From positions 1 through 64,000 of the forward strand of contig NZ_JODM01000019.1 of NCBI RefSeq assembly GCF_000717995.1: DNA of 64,000 nt. Direction: 5' to 3'. Both the position numbers and the translations under genes were made by a program. The notes below the pieces were generated by a model, which was not told where the DNA came from, searched no databases, and was given only the letters and a program-made list of their open reading frames with translations. This document shows positions 1 to 9,664 of this stretch, piece by piece. Origin of the DNA: Streptomyces violaceorubidus. GTDB lineage: Bacteria > Actinomycetota > Actinomycetes > Streptomycetales > Streptomycetaceae. The number at the start of each line of letters is the position of its first letter. The stretch's first letter is position 1.

Positions 1-56
1 CACCGAGATCTACACCTAAGCCTTCGTCGGCAGCGTCAGATGTGTATAAGAGACAG
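1..56. other. Illumina Nextera i5 adapter (sequencing artefact)
   Basis: Bases 1-15 match the 3' part of the Illumina P5 primer, bases 16-23 (ctaagcct) match the Nextera N508/S508 index, and bases 24-56 are the Nextera read-1 adapter ending in the 19-bp Tn5 mosaic end (agatgtgtataagagacag). This is untrimmed library adapter at a contig end. Open reading frames that run through it acquire false termini, such as a SLIHI tail on the minus strand and MCIRD or MYKRQ starts on the plus strand. Confidence 0.98.
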
Positions 57-3000
57 GTCCTTGAGCGTCACCGTCGTGTCGGTGCGGCGCAGGGCCAGTG
101 CCGCGGTGACCAGGAGCGGGACGACGGCCATGCCGGCCAGCAGCAGGGCGGTGCGGTCGACCGGCAGGGCCACGTGGACGTCCGGCACCGGGCGGGTGGC
201 CTGCGGGGTCAGTACGGTCAGCGGGATCACCGCCCGGGTCAGGACCGCGCCCAGGGCGGCGCCGGTCAGCAGGGCCAGGCCGGTCAGCACGGCCTGCTCG
301 GCGGCGACCGCGCGGGCCAGTCGGCGGCGCGAGGCGCCCAGGGCGCGCAGTACGGAGAACTCGGTGCCGCGCTCGCGCAGCGACCCGGCGGCGCTCACCG
401 CGAAGCCGACCGCGGCGAGTGCCGCCGCCACCAGGGTCGCCGCGGCGAACGCGGCGCCGGGGCCGGCGCCGAACGGGTCGTCACGCAGTTGCCCGGCGAC
501 CTCGTCGCGCACCAGGACCTGGGCCGGGGCGGTGTCCGGGAACGCCCGCAGGCCGGACGCCGCCCGGCCGGTTTGGCCCGGCGCGCTCCGCAGCCACCAC
601 TCGGTGGGCGCGACGGCGGCACCGTACTTGCCCTGCAACTGCCGGTTGACCGCCGGCAGGTCGACCAGCAGGGCGCCGCCGAACCGCGCCGACGGCGTCT
701 CGGGGCCCGTGCCGGGCAGCTCGCGCACGGAGCGGACGATCCGCACCGGCACGTCGTGGCCGCCGATCAGCACCGTGACGCGCTGCCCGGTGCGGGCGCC
801 CGAGGAGTCGAGGAAGCGGTCGGTGGCCACGCCCGTCACCTCGGCCGGCCCCGGCTGCGCGACCCGCAGCCGCACGGTGAGCGTGGTGATCTTCCAGGCG
901 TCGGCCTCCGTGTGGCCCGTGGAGTACTCGACGGCGAGCGGACCGGAGCCGAGCACGCGCGGCTTGGAGGGTGCGGCGCCCGGGTTCGGCGGGGCCGGCG
1001 GCGGTGCCAGTTCCGAACCGGCCGTCCAGGCGTCCGGCAGCGGCACCCGGCGTACGCTCCCGTCGGCGCCCGTGGCCGTCACCTGCCGTACGGTCAGGCG
1101 GTGTTCCTCGCCCCGGCCGCCGGGCTGGACCACCGTGGACTCGACGCCGGTCAGGGTGAGCGGTCCGGCGGAGACGTCCAGGCCGAGGATGTGCTCCCGG
1201 CCGTCGGCGGCCAGCGAACCGGCCTCCAGCCGGTACGGGGTGCCCCAGCGGTCCTCGACGGTGACCGTCACGTCCGCCGACCGGGAGCCGTCCGGGGCCC
1301 GGCCGGCGCCCCGGACGTCCAGGGTCGCCGCCAGCGCGAGGCGGGCCGTGCCCGCCGGGATCCCCGCGCCCCGCGACGGGCCGCCGGGCGCCATCCCGGA
1401 CAGCAGCGCCCGCGGCGACCGGTCGGCCAGGTCCGGCCGCATCAGCATCAGGTCCGCCGCGTGCGAGGTGTCCAGCGCGAGCACCGTCGCCGTCCGGTCG
1501 CCGGACAGGGAGATTTCGGACCGGGCCGCGGGGGCGACCTCCGCGACACCGGCCACGTCCGCGACCAGATCGGTGCGGCCCGGGCCCGGCGTGCCCGAGG
1601 CCTGCACCCGGATCGGTGCTCCGGTGCGGAAGTCGGCCTGGTCGTCCTGCGAACGGGACCACGAGGCGCCCTGCCCGATCGCCATCGTGCCCAGCGCCAC
1701 GGCCAGCACCAGCAGCAGCACGGGACCCGCCCCGCGCATCGGACGGCGGCTCAGCTGCCAGCCCGCCAGCGCCGCCGCGAGCGAGCGCCCCCCGGCCGCC
1801 CGGCGCTCCGCGAGCCGCGCCACCAGCGGCAGCAGCCGCAGTGCCAGCACCGTCCCGGCCAGCAGCGCCAGCGTGGGCGTCGCCACGAACAGCGGGTCGA
1901 CCCCCAGACTGCCCGCGGCGTCGGCGTCGGCGTCGGCGGTGCCCGTCCCGGTGGCGGAGGTCTGCTGGTCCAACTGCCAGTAGGCGATACCGGCGATCAC
2001 CAGCAGGCCCACGTCCACGCCGCCCCGCAGCCGGCCCGGCAGCGCCCGGGGACGCACGCCGCCCGCCTCCGGCGCGAGGGTCAGCGCGGGCAGCGTCACG
2101 GCCAGCGTGCAGCCGAGGGCCGCGACCGCCGCGACCAGCCACACCGTGCCGCTGCCGCCGGCCGACGGCTCCCAGCCGAGCCCGATCCGGGCCAGCGCCC
2201 CCTGCCCGGCCAGCAGCCGGACCAGCGGCCCGGCCAGCAGCGGCGCGCAGACCAGCGCGGGCACGGCCAGCAGCAGCGCCTCCAGCGCGGACCCCGCCGC
2301 CAGCCGGGACCGGGAGGCGCCGCGCGCCCGCAGCAGCCGCAGCTCGCCCGCCCGCTCCACGCTCAGCAGCCGCGCCACCAGCAGCAGCGCGCCGCCCGCC
2401 AGCAGCACGAGCTGCGACGCGATGACCAGGAGGGTGGAACGGGAGACCTCCAGCGAACGGTCCAGGCGCTCCAGGATCGCGGGCAGTTCGGTGGTCGCCG
2501 CGGTGGTGCCGCTGAGCACCCGCTGCTCGCGCAGCCACGCCAGGCCGCCCCGGGCGGCGTCCCCGAGGTCCCGCGTCCCTCCGGTCGTCAGCGAGGAGTA
2601 GTCCGCCGTCACCAGCCACCCGGACGGTCCCGCGCTGACCCGGCCGCCGCTCAGCGTGCCGGGCGGGGCGAGCAGCGGCCCGTACGTCGTGAAGCCGCCC
2701 TGCTGGAGACCGCGCCCGGCCAGGTCGTCCAGGCGCCAGTACGGCGACCCGCTGTCGACCGGCCGGTACAGGCCGCTCACCACGATCTCGACGGCGGGAC
2801 CGTCGAGCCGGTCGGTCAGGGTGAGCCGGTCGCCCGTGCCGAGGCCGACGCGCTCGGCGGCGGCCACCGGCACCGCCACCTCGACGGCGCCGTCGGTCTC
2901 CCCGCCCCCGCCCCCGCTCGCGGGCATCCGGCCCTCGTCGACGCGGACCTGCGTCGGGTCGAGCGCCGCGAAGTACGTCAGATCGGGGTCGCCGGACCGC

Positions 3001-3356
3001 TCGGTGGGCGGCCGCAGGGAGCGGGGCAGCGCGTACGGGCCCGAGCGCACCAGGGTCCGCACCGTACGCGGCAGTCCCTCGAAGGTCTTCGCGGCGCCCG
3101 CGCGCACGGTGGCGTCGGCGGCCGGCCGCTGCTCGGCGGGTACGGCCGCCTTCACGATCAGGGCGGCGTCGGCCCCGGTGCGGGGGTCGGCGAGGGCGTG
3201 CCGCAGGGCCGCGTCGCCGATGGCGCCCGAGTAGGCGGTCAGCGTGGCCAGCACGGTGGTGGTCAGCAGCACGGTGAGCAGGGCCGCCGCCAGCAGCAGG
3301 CGGTGCGCCCGCGCCCGCAGCAGCACGAACCCCACGAGCCCCCCGTACCCTGCCAC
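57..3356 (-). CDS. FtsX-like ABC transporter permease, 3' end missing
   Basis: The first 1100 residues of a large MacB/FtsX-type permease are visible. There is an N-terminal membrane segment (about residues 17-40), a long extracytoplasmic region, a central group of membrane helices starting near residue 305 (with an LLRARGASR coupling-type motif), a second extracytoplasmic domain, and a second FtsX helix set near the end with SVLRALGASRRRL. This duplicated FtsX layout is typical of streptomycete permeases of 800-1100 residues working with a LolD/MacB-type ATPase. No ATPase gene is visible; it may lie beyond the contig end. The last genuine codon is at 57-59, and the few residues and stop that follow come from adapter. 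The transported substrate is unknown. Confidence 0.85.
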
Positions 3357-3500
3357 CCGGCCCCCCGCCGCTGTTGTCCAGACCTCTCCGGGATGTTGTC
3401 AGAGGGAGAGGTGCGGAAGTAAGCGCTTGGGATGTGGACTTGACCGCATCGTGACCGGAATCCGGCGTCGGCTGACCGGAATGCGCCCGTCGGCGCACCT

Positions 3501-3585
3501 GGTCACTCGCCGCACCCGGTCACTTGGCGCACCCGATCACTCGCCGCACATGGTCACCCGGCGCGACCGGTCACCCGGCGGCGGG
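3501..3585. repeat. Five tandem 17-bp repeats
   Basis: Five contiguous 17-bp units begin at 3501, 3518, 3535, 3552 and 3569, of the form GRTCACYYGSCGCRCCN, each carrying a GGTCAC (GATCAC in the third) core. They fill most of the space between the globin stop and the permease start, just after a shorter duplication of tgaccggaat (about 3451-3485). There are no spacers, so this is not a CRISPR array. It may be a protein-binding array or simply an unstable minisatellite. Confidence 0.85.
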
Positions 3586-3602
3586 AGCGGGCCGGGTGCT
3601 GA

Positions 3603-4016
3603 TCAGCCCTGGGTGTTGATCATCGAGGCCGCCGCGTACGTCAGGTACTTCCACAGCGTCTGCTCGTGCTCCTCGGACAGGCCCAGCTCGTCGAGCGCGA
3701 CCCGCATGTGCTTCAGCCAGGCGTCGTGCGCGGCCCGGTCGACGGCGAAGGGCGCGTGCCGCATCCGCAGCCGCGGGTGACCCCGGTTGTCGCTGTACGT
3801 CGTCGGGCCGCCCCAGTACTGCATGAGGAACAGCGCGAAGCGGTCCTCGGCCGGACCCAGGTCCTCCTCGGGGTACATCGGCCGCAGGATCGGGTCCTCG
3901 GCGACCCCCTCGTAGAAACGGTGGACGAGCCGGCGGAAGGTCTCCTCCCCGCCGACCTGCTCGTAGAAGGTCTGCTCCTGAAGCGTGCCGCGCCGAATCT
4001 CATTCACGTCGTCCAT
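3603..4016 (-). CDS. glbO: Group II truncated hemoglobin (GlbO type)
   Basis: This is a 137-residue 2-on-2 globin. Family hallmarks are visible: an N-terminal FYEQVGGEETFRRLVHRFYEGVAEDP segment (helices A-B), MYPEEDLGPAEDRFALFLMQYWGG, the proximal-histidine region RLRMRHAPF, then AWLKHMRVAL and a WKYLTYAAASM helix. Group II members bind oxygen and NO and are thought to act in redox or NO stress. An upstream in-frame ATG would add 30 residues without homology, so I chose the ATG at 4016, which gives the usual family length. It is divergent from the methyltransferase gene, whose start lies 89 bp upstream. Confidence 0.9.
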   Translation of the reverse strand: MDDVNEIRRGTLQEQTFYEQVGGEETFRRLVHRFYEGVAEDPILRPMYPEEDLGPAEDRFALFLMQYWGGPTTYSDNRGHPRLRMRHAPFAVDRAAHDAWLKHMRVALDELGLSEEHEQTLWKYLTYAAASMINTQG

Positions 4017-4092
4017 GGTCTCAGACACGGGGACATAGGACTCAAGGCCCAGGACCGCCCCCGACCGCCCCGCCCGCCGTGCGCGCGGCCCG

Positions 4093-4098
4093 TACTGT
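4093..4098 (+). promoter_or_regulatory. Candidate -10 box of a leaderless promoter
   Basis: TACTGT ends 6 nt before the ATG of the methyltransferase gene. That spacing would start transcription at or near the ATG, as in leaderless streptomycete genes. A GGAGG follows at 4099-4103 but sits only 1 nt from the ATG, too close for normal Shine-Dalgarno use. Confidence 0.4.
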
Positions 4099-4104
4099 GG
4101 AGGC

Positions 4105-5073
4105 ATGGGCGGGCACGAGGACCTGGACAGCCTCGCCGCCTCCGCGCGGGCGGAGCTGGTGCGGGAGATCGAGCGCGCCTGGGCGGCCGACCCGGTGTGG
4201 CGGGAGGCGTTCCGGGAGGTCCCGCGCCACCTGTTCGTGCCGTACTACTACGTGGGCGTCCGGGGCGGTTACGAACGCCGGTGGGGCGAGGACCCCGACC
4301 CCGGCGCCCGCGCGCGCTGGGTGCGCGGCGCGTACGCCGACGCCCCGCTGGCGACCCGGCTGCGCGACGGCGAACTGCTCTCCTCCAGCAGCCAGCCCTC
4401 GCTGATGGCGATGATGCTGGTCGAGCTGGACGTGCGGGACGGCGACCGGGTCCTGGAGATCGGCGCCGGCACCGGCTACAACGCCGCCCTGCTCGCCCAT
4501 CGCCTGGGCGACGACGACCTGGTCACCACCGTCGACCTGGAACCGGAGATCACCGAGTCGGCCCGCCGGCACCTGGACCGCGCCGGGTACCACCCGGCCG
4601 TCGTCACGGGCGACGGGGCCCGCGGCGTCCCCGAGCGCGCCCCCTACGACCGGATCCTCGCCACCTGCACGCTGCCCTCGGTGCCGCGCGCCTGGCTGGC
4701 CCAGTGCCGCCCCGGCGGCCGGATCCTGACCCCGCTGGCCACCGGGCTCGTCGTCCTCACCGTGCGCGACGCCGGGCACGCCGAGGGGCGCTTCCTGCAC
4801 ACGCCCGCGTACTTCGTGCCGCTGCGCGGCGCGGCCCGCGCCGAGCCCGAGACACCGGGACTGGGCGGCGTACCGCGCCGGGCCCGGGAGGACGACCTGT
4901 TCCGCTTCCTGCTGGCGCTGAGCCGGGGGCGGCTCGATCCGCAGGAGGCGTACGCGCTGTGGGACCGCGAGGACGCCCCGCGCCGCGAGCGCTACGGCAT
5001 CACCGTCAGCGGCGAACGGGCCTGGGCGTGGCTGGACGACCCCGAGGGCCCCTACGCCTGGCCGTTCGCCTGA
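4105..5073 (+). CDS. PCMT-family (protein-L-isoaspartate O-methyltransferase-like) methyltransferase
   Basis: This 322-residue protein carries the PCMT pattern: an N-terminal VPRHLFVP motif, a SSSSQPSLMAMML stretch equivalent to the isoaspartate-binding SQP region, then the SAM-binding motif I VLEIGAGTGYNAALLA and an acidic VDLEPE turn. Family members methylate isoaspartyl residues in damaged proteins; many actinobacterial paralogues act on other substrates such as peptide natural-product precursors. The protein is about 100 residues longer than E. coli Pcm, with an extra C-terminal region. No RiPP precursor or biosynthetic gene is adjacent, so a housekeeping repair or orphan role is likeliest. 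Confidence 0.8.
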   Translation: MGGHEDLDSLAASARAELVREIERAWAADPVWREAFREVPRHLFVPYYYVGVRGGYERRWGEDPDPGARARWVRGAYADAPLATRLRDGELLSSSSQPSLMAMMLVELDVRDGDRVLEIGAGTGYNAALLAHRLGDDDLVTTVDLEPEITESARRHLDRAGYHPAVVTGDGARGVPERAPYDRILATCTLPSVPRAWLAQCRPGGRILTPLATGLVVLTVRDAGHAEGRFLHTPAYFVPLRGAARAEPETPGLGGVPRRAREDDLFRFLLALSRGRLDPQEAYALWDREDAPRRERYGITVSGERAWAWLDDPEGPYAWPFA

Positions 5074-5101
5074 CGGTGCGTGCAGGTGCGTGCCGGTCGG
5101 G

Positions 5102-6736
5102 CTATCCCCGGCGGATCGTGATCGTCGTCCAGGCGCCCACGTGCACCCGGTCGCCGTCCTGGAGCGGCACCGGCACGAAGGGCTGGATCGGCTCCTCGCC
5201 GCCGTTGACCGTGGTGCCGTTCGTCGAGTTCTGGTCGACGACCGCCCAGCTGCCGTCCGGCTGCTGCACCAGCACCGCGTGCTGGTGCGAGACGCCCGGG
5301 TCCTCCGGCGGCACGGCCAGGTCGATGTCCGGGGTGTCGCCGGTGGAGTGCCTCCGGCGGCCGATGGTGATCTGGTTGCCGGTGAGCGTGCGCTGCTGCT
5401 CGGGCGAGTACGCGGGCAGGTTCAGGCCCGCGGCCTCGGGGCCGGAGCGCTGCATCATCGCCATGAAGTACTCGCGGTCCGGACCGATCGTCGCCGACCA
5501 GGTCGTCGGCTGCTGGGGCTGCTGCGGCTGCTGCGGGAACCCCTGACCGGGGCCGGGCGGTGCCTGGGTGGCGCCGGGCTGCGGGTAGCCGTAGCCGCCC
5601 TGGGCCGGGCCCCGCCCGTTCGGCCCGCCGGGGCCCGCCGGGCCGCCGGGTCCACCGGGACCGGTGGACGACGGCGGGGAGAGTACCCAGTCGTCGTCAC
5701 CGCCGCCGAAGGACGGGCCGCCCTGCCGCGGGCGGTTGGTCTCCTGCGGGAAGCCGGGAGGGGCCGGCGGACCGGACTGGAACCCCTGCGGAGCCCCACC
5801 GGGGCCGCCGGGGCCACCGGGCGCGGGCGGAACGGGCCCTGGCGGAGGCGGAACCGGACGCGACGGGTCGCCACCGAAACCGGGAGGGGCCGGGGGACCG
5901 GAGGGCCCGCCCTGGCCACCGGGGCTACCGGGGCCGTTCGGACCACCGGGTGCGTGCGGGTTGGCGGGCCCACCGGGCCCACCGGGGCCGCCAGGGCCGC
6001 CGGGCCCACCGAAGCCACCACCGGGCCCACCAGGCCCGCCGAAGCCGCCCGCGGGGCCACCCGGGCCACCGGGACCGCCACCCGGGCCACCGGGACCGCC
6101 ACCCGGGCCACCGGGACCGCCACCGGGGCCACCAGGCCCGCGACCGGGACCGCCGGGACCCCCCGGCCCATTGGGGCTGTAGGGACCGTTGGGGCCGCCG
6201 GGACCGCCCGCGGGGCCACCCGGGCCGCCGGGACCGCCACGAGCGCCGCCGGGGCCACCACGGCCCGACGGGTCGGCGCCGAAGGGCGGCGGGCCCGGGG
6301 GGATCGGTTCCGCGGGACGGTTCATCTGGGACGGGCGGGAGCCCTGGTAGTCGTACGCGTCACCGCCGCCGTAGGACGGACCGCCCGGCGGCCGGAAGTG
6401 CGGCGCCGGGCCGCCGGAGGCCGGCGGGCGCGGGGCGGCCGGGGTGTACGAGGTGGCGGTGTTCGTCAGGAAGTTCCACCGGCACTCCTCGCAGAACGGC
6501 GCACCGCCCTCGCGCGGTGTGCGGCACTGCGGGCACAACTGCGGCTCGCCGCCCGGACCACCACCGGGACCGCCGCCCGGCCCGCCCTGCCCACCCGGAC
6601 CGGCGGGCGGCGGGAAGCCGTAGCCGCCGCCGGGCGGTGGCGGCGGAGGGGGCGGCACGGCACCGGCCATGCGGTGACCGCAGACCTCGCACCAGTCGTC
6701 GGAACCCGACTGGTGTCCGTTCGGGCAGGTCGGCAT
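5102..6736 (-). CDS. Zinc-ribbon and FHA domain protein with Gly/Pro-rich linker
   Basis: The 544-residue protein has three parts. Two zinc ribbons lie at the N-terminus (C4, C16, C19 with H8 or H21; then C68, C71, C82, C85). A very long GGPGGP-type low-complexity linker fills about residues 95-410. A C-terminal FHA domain spans about residues 440-544, with the phosphothreonine-binding elements ITIGRRR, VSHQHA and [11 protein letters not shown] domains read phosphothreonine, so this is the probable phospho-reader of the upstream PknG-like kinase locus. It is the last gene of that unit, 46 nt after the vWA gene. I see no mycobacterial GarA/OdhI-type N-terminal phosphorylation motif, so it is not a simple GarA orthologue. 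GAGGGAAG precedes the ATG. Confidence 0.88.
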   Translation of the reverse strand: MPTCPNGHQSGSDDWCEVCGHRMAGAVPPPPPPPPGGGYGFPPPAGPGGQGGPGGGPGGGPGGEPQLCPQCRTPREGGAPFCEECRWNFLTNTATSYTPAAPRPPASGGPAPHFRPPGGPSYGGGDAYDYQGSRPSQMNRPAEPIPPGPPPFGADPSGRGGPGGARGGPGGPGGPAGGPGGPNGPYSPNGPGGPGGPGRGPGGPGGGPGGPGGGPGGPGGGPGGPGGPAGGFGGPGGPGGGFGGPGGPGGPGGPGGPANPHAPGGPNGPGSPGGQGGPSGPPAPPGFGGDPSRPVPPPPGPVPPAPGGPGGPGGAPQGFQSGPPAPPGFPQETNRPRQGGPSFGGGDDDWVLSPPSSTGPGGPGGPAGPGGPNGRGPAQGGYGYPQPGATQAPPGPGQGFPQQPQQPQQPTTWSATIGPDREYFMAMMQRSGPEAAGLNLPAYSPEQQRTLTGNQITIGRRRHSTGDTPDIDLAVPPEDPGVSHQHAVLVQQPDGSWAVVDQNSTNGTTVNGGEEPIQPFVPVPLQDGDRVHVGAWTTITIRRG

Positions 6737-6782
6737 GTCGGAGCTTCCCTCTCTTGCGGGCGTGTCGCGCGGTTGTTGTGCG

Positions 6783-8129
6783 TCACTTCTTCACACGAAC
6801 AGTCTTCGTCGACCGGGTCTCGAGAGTCATCTCGTCGGCCTCCTCGACCTTCGCTTTCAGTCGCACAGTACCTGCCGCCGCGTCCACCACGTCCACCACC
6901 TTCGCGAGCAGTTTCGCCGTATCGGCGTTTCCGGAGGCTCCGGCGAGCTGAACGGCGCGGCCCAGTTTGGCCGTTGCGCCGTCGATGTCTCCCGCTTTGC
7001 GTAGATCCAGCCCTTGCTGGATGGCTTGGGCCAGTTCGGCCTGCCCCGTGTAGTGGGCGACTTGGGGGTTGATCGACGTGGACGCCGTCATGTCGTCCGT
7101 CCACACGGCCCGTACGAGACCCTGCGCGCCGAGGTTCCGGACGCTGCCCCCGGGCTCCGGGACGACCAGGGAGACGCGGGCGGCCAGCATCTCCTGACCG
7201 AGGCCGGCGGCCGGAACCTCCACGCAGACGTGGTAGTCACGGGACTCGTCGCCCCAGGAACCGGTGGGGTAGTCACCGGCCCGGGGTCCCGCCTCGGTTC
7301 GGCGGCCGGTCAGCTCCTCGACCGTCGGGGCGACCTGCTTGACGAACTTCACCGTGGTGCCGACCGGGGTCCACAGGCGCAGTGCGACGTCCGCGACCTC
7401 CTTGCCCATGGCCGTCTCCATCATCCGCGTGAAGTCGGCGGCCAGGCCGACCGGATCGGCGACGATGTCGGCGCTGCCGAGCAGAGCCGAGGCGATGCCT
7501 GTGACTTCTTTCACTTCCCAGTCGGTGCCCACGCCACGGGCGTCGCACGTGAAACGCCCGGCACAGGCGTCGAGCGCGGCCCTGAGGCCCTCGGGCGCCT
7601 CGTGCTCGTTGCGGCCGTCGGTGAGCAGGATGCCGTGCCGGATGGCGACGTCCGCGGTGGACAGCAGCCGGTCGGCCAGCCGCAGCCAGGTGCCGATGGC
7701 GGTGCCGCCGCCCGCAGCGAGGCCGCGCAGCGCCCGCTTGGCCTGGGCGCGGGTGGTGGCGTCGGCGACCGCGAGCCGCCCGCCGCCCGGGTAGACCTCC
7801 TTCGCCACGTGGGTGCCGCCGACCACGGCGAAGTGCACGCCGTCGCGCAGGGTGTCGATCGCGGCGGACGTGGCGTCGCGCGCGTTGCGCATCTTGGTCG
7901 GCGGGTAGTCCATCGAGCCCGAGCAGTCGACCATCAACGCCACGGCGGCGGACGGTCCCTGGCCGGGTGAGTACAGGTGGGGCGCGGCGACCGCGCTCCC
8001 GACCGTGCCGCCGCCGGTCGCGGTGACCGTGACGATGGCGTTGACCTCACGGCCGCCCTCGGGCAGGTACTCGTTCTGGTAGACGTCCACCGCGAACTGC
8101 GGCACGTTCGACTTCGAGAAATTGGCCAT
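6783..8129 (-). CDS. von Willebrand factor A (vWA) domain protein
   Basis: This 448-residue protein has a MIDAS metal-binding motif in VALMVDCSGSMDYPP, a vWA core with ILLTDGRNEHEAPEG, then a beta-rich region and a helical C-terminal tail ending in basic residues. There is no signal peptide, so it is cytoplasmic. vWA proteins of this kind act as metal-dependent scaffolds and are repeatedly found with PP2C phosphatases and kinases (the TerY-P association). Here it sits between the PP2C and FHA genes on the same strand. I chose the second ATG, which lies about 12 nt after an AGAGGGGG ribosome-binding sequence; the ATG at 8141 would overlap that site. Confidence 0.85.
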   Translation of the reverse strand: MANFSKSNVPQFAVDVYQNEYLPEGGREVNAIVTVTATGGGTVGSAVAAPHLYSPGQGPSAAVALMVDCSGSMDYPPTKMRNARDATSAAIDTLRDGVHFAVVGGTHVAKEVYPGGGRLAVADATTRAQAKRALRGLAAGGGTAIGTWLRLADRLLSTADVAIRHGILLTDGRNEHEAPEGLRAALDACAGRFTCDARGVGTDWEVKEVTGIASALLGSADIVADPVGLAADFTRMMETAMGKEVADVALRLWTPVGTTVKFVKQVAPTVEELTGRRTEAGPRAGDYPTGSWGDESRDYHVCVEVPAAGLGQEMLAARVSLVVPEPGGSVRNLGAQGLVRAVWTDDMTASTSINPQVAHYTGQAELAQAIQQGLDLRKAGDIDGATAKLGRAVQLAGASGNADTAKLLAKVVDVVDAAAGTVRLKAKVEEADEMTLETRSTKTVRVKK

Positions 8130-8242
8130 GCCGGGTCGCATCCCCCTCTACGTCCCCACAGCGGTGGGGCCTTGGCTCGCAGGCGCGGACCGCCCCCTGC
8201 GGTCCGCGAGGCCGCCCCTCCGCCCGTGTCCGCGCGGAGGTC

Positions 8243-9661
8243 TCAGGCCGATCCTGCCCCCTGCGGCGGGGCCGGGAACGGGAGGAGGGCCACTGTTACG
8301 TTGTCGTGGCCCCCGCCGTCCAGGGCGTGACCGACCAGAACGCGGGCGCCGTGCAGCGGGCGGACGGCGGCGTCCAGGGGCATGGCCTCGGCCATCTCCT
8401 CGGCGGACTCCGCGTAGTTCCACAGGCCGTCCGTGCAGACCACGACCACACCGGGGCGGTCGGGCTTGAAGGACGCGGTGTGCGGCTCCAGTTCGTAGGC
8501 GTCGGCGCCGAGCCAGCCGGTGATCGCGTGGGCGCGCTCGTCGGCGTAGGCCTCCGCCTCGCTCATCAGGCCGGCGGCGACCATCTGGGCGGCCCAGGAA
8601 TCGTCCTCGGTGAGCCGGGCGGGCGGGGTGGCGCGGTCGGCGGGCACCCAGTAGACGCGGCTGTCGCCGACCCAGCCGACGACGAGCAGACCCGCGGTGA
8701 CCACGGCGCCGACCAGGGTGCAGGCCGGCGCGTTCTGGTGCGGGGCCTGCTCGCGGGCGGTGGCGGGCTCCTCGGCCAGCGCGTTGACCGCCCGCGAGGC
8801 GGCGAGGATGGCGTCGTGCATGGCCTGCTGCGGGTGCGTGCCGCGCGGCAGGGCGCCCAGCAGCGACTCACCGGCCGCCCGGGAGGCGGCGAGGGAGGCG
8901 TCGTCGGGGCGGGTCGCGGAGGACACGCCGTCGCAGACGATCGCCACGGAGGCGGGGGCGCCGTCGGGCAGCACGGTGCAGCCCACCGAGAACGCGTCCT
9001 CGTTGCGGTGGTGGCGCAGCCCGCGGTCGCTGACGGCGGCGACGGGTCCCGACTCCTGCTCCATGTGGTCGCGTTCGCGGGGCTGGGCGTGTCCGCAGTT
9101 CTCGCAGTAGCCGTCGTCGTCGACCCGGCCCGCGCGGCAGGCGACGCACACCTTCTCGGCCGCGGGCGGTCCGGCCGGGGCGGGCCTGGGGGCGGCCTCG
9201 GCCCGCTCGGGGGCCGGTCCCTGCTCGGCGCTCAGCCGCGGGTCGGGCGCCTGCAAGGGGTACTCGTCGGGCTCGCCCGGCCGGTCGAACCGTACACCGG
9301 GCGCGGGGGGTTCGGCCGGGGCCGCCGGAATCGAGGCCGGAGCCGCCGGAGCCGAGGGCGGCGCCGCGGGCGGGGGCGGCGGCGGCAGCGGCGAGCCGCC
9401 CGAGTCGGTGCCCGGCAGTTCGGCCGCCGCGTGCACGGGGGCGGGGTGGCCGCGGCCGTCCGAGTCCCGGGCCACCGGCCAGTCCACGCCGTCCGGCGCG
9501 GGCGCCGCCCCGTTGACAGCGAGGATCGGGCTGTCCCCGGGCCGCGCGGGCACGACGGACAGGTCGTATCCGCACGCACCGCAGAAACGGTCACCCGACT
9601 CGAGGGGTTCCTCACAGCTCGGGCACTTCGACACAGCGGTCCGCTGTGGCATCTGCGACAT
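8243..9661 (-). CDS. PP2C-family Ser/Thr protein phosphatase with zinc ribbons
   Basis: Of 472 residues, the C-terminal half (about 205-465) is a PP2C phosphatase with the metal-binding motifs HRNEDAF, VCDGVSS, GWVGDSRVYW, VVCTDGLW and GGHDNVTV. The N-terminus has a zinc ribbon (C13, C16, C27, C30), followed by a Pro/Ala-rich linker and a second ribbon around residue 170-190 (CVAC and CENC). It begins immediately after the stop codon of the PknG-like kinase gene, so the two are almost certainly co-translated, and it is the natural eraser for that kinase. The start is uncertain among ATG 9661, ATG 9652 and a TTG at 9664; no strong ribosome-binding site is visible. Confidence 0.92.
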   Translation of the reverse strand: MSQMPQRTAVSKCPSCEEPLESGDRFCGACGYDLSVVPARPGDSPILAVNGAAPAPDGVDWPVARDSDGRGHPAPVHAAAELPGTDSGGSPLPPPPPPAAPPSAPAAPASIPAAPAEPPAPGVRFDRPGEPDEYPLQAPDPRLSAEQGPAPERAEAAPRPAPAGPPAAEKVCVACRAGRVDDDGYCENCGHAQPRERDHMEQESGPVAAVSDRGLRHHRNEDAFSVGCTVLPDGAPASVAIVCDGVSSATRPDDASLAASRAAGESLLGALPRGTHPQQAMHDAILAASRAVNALAEEPATAREQAPHQNAPACTLVGAVVTAGLLVVGWVGDSRVYWVPADRATPPARLTEDDSWAAQMVAAGLMSEAEAYADERAHAITGWLGADAYELEPHTASFKPDRPGVVVVCTDGLWNYAESAEEMAEAMPLDAAVRPLHGARVLVGHALDGGGHDNVTVALLPFPAPPQGAGSA

Positions 9662-9664
9662 CAA

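Noticed and set aside
36..3422. Long plus-strand ORFs starting with MCIRD or MYKRQ
   Set aside because: Their starts lie in the sequencing adapter and the rest is antisense to the FtsX-type permease.
3501..3585. CRISPR array
   Set aside because: The 17-bp units are contiguous with no unique spacers, and no cas genes are present anywhere in the window.
4105..5073. PCMT-like methyltransferase as part of a RiPP cluster
   Set aside because: No precursor peptide, ATP-grasp or cyclodehydratase gene is adjacent; the neighbours are a globin and a signalling operon.
5664..6182. Plus-strand ORF encoding a collagen-like GPPGPP repeat protein
   Set aside because: It is the antisense of the Gly/Pro-rich linker of the zinc-ribbon FHA protein; it has no ribosome-binding site or flanking domain, and the minus-strand gene explains the composition.
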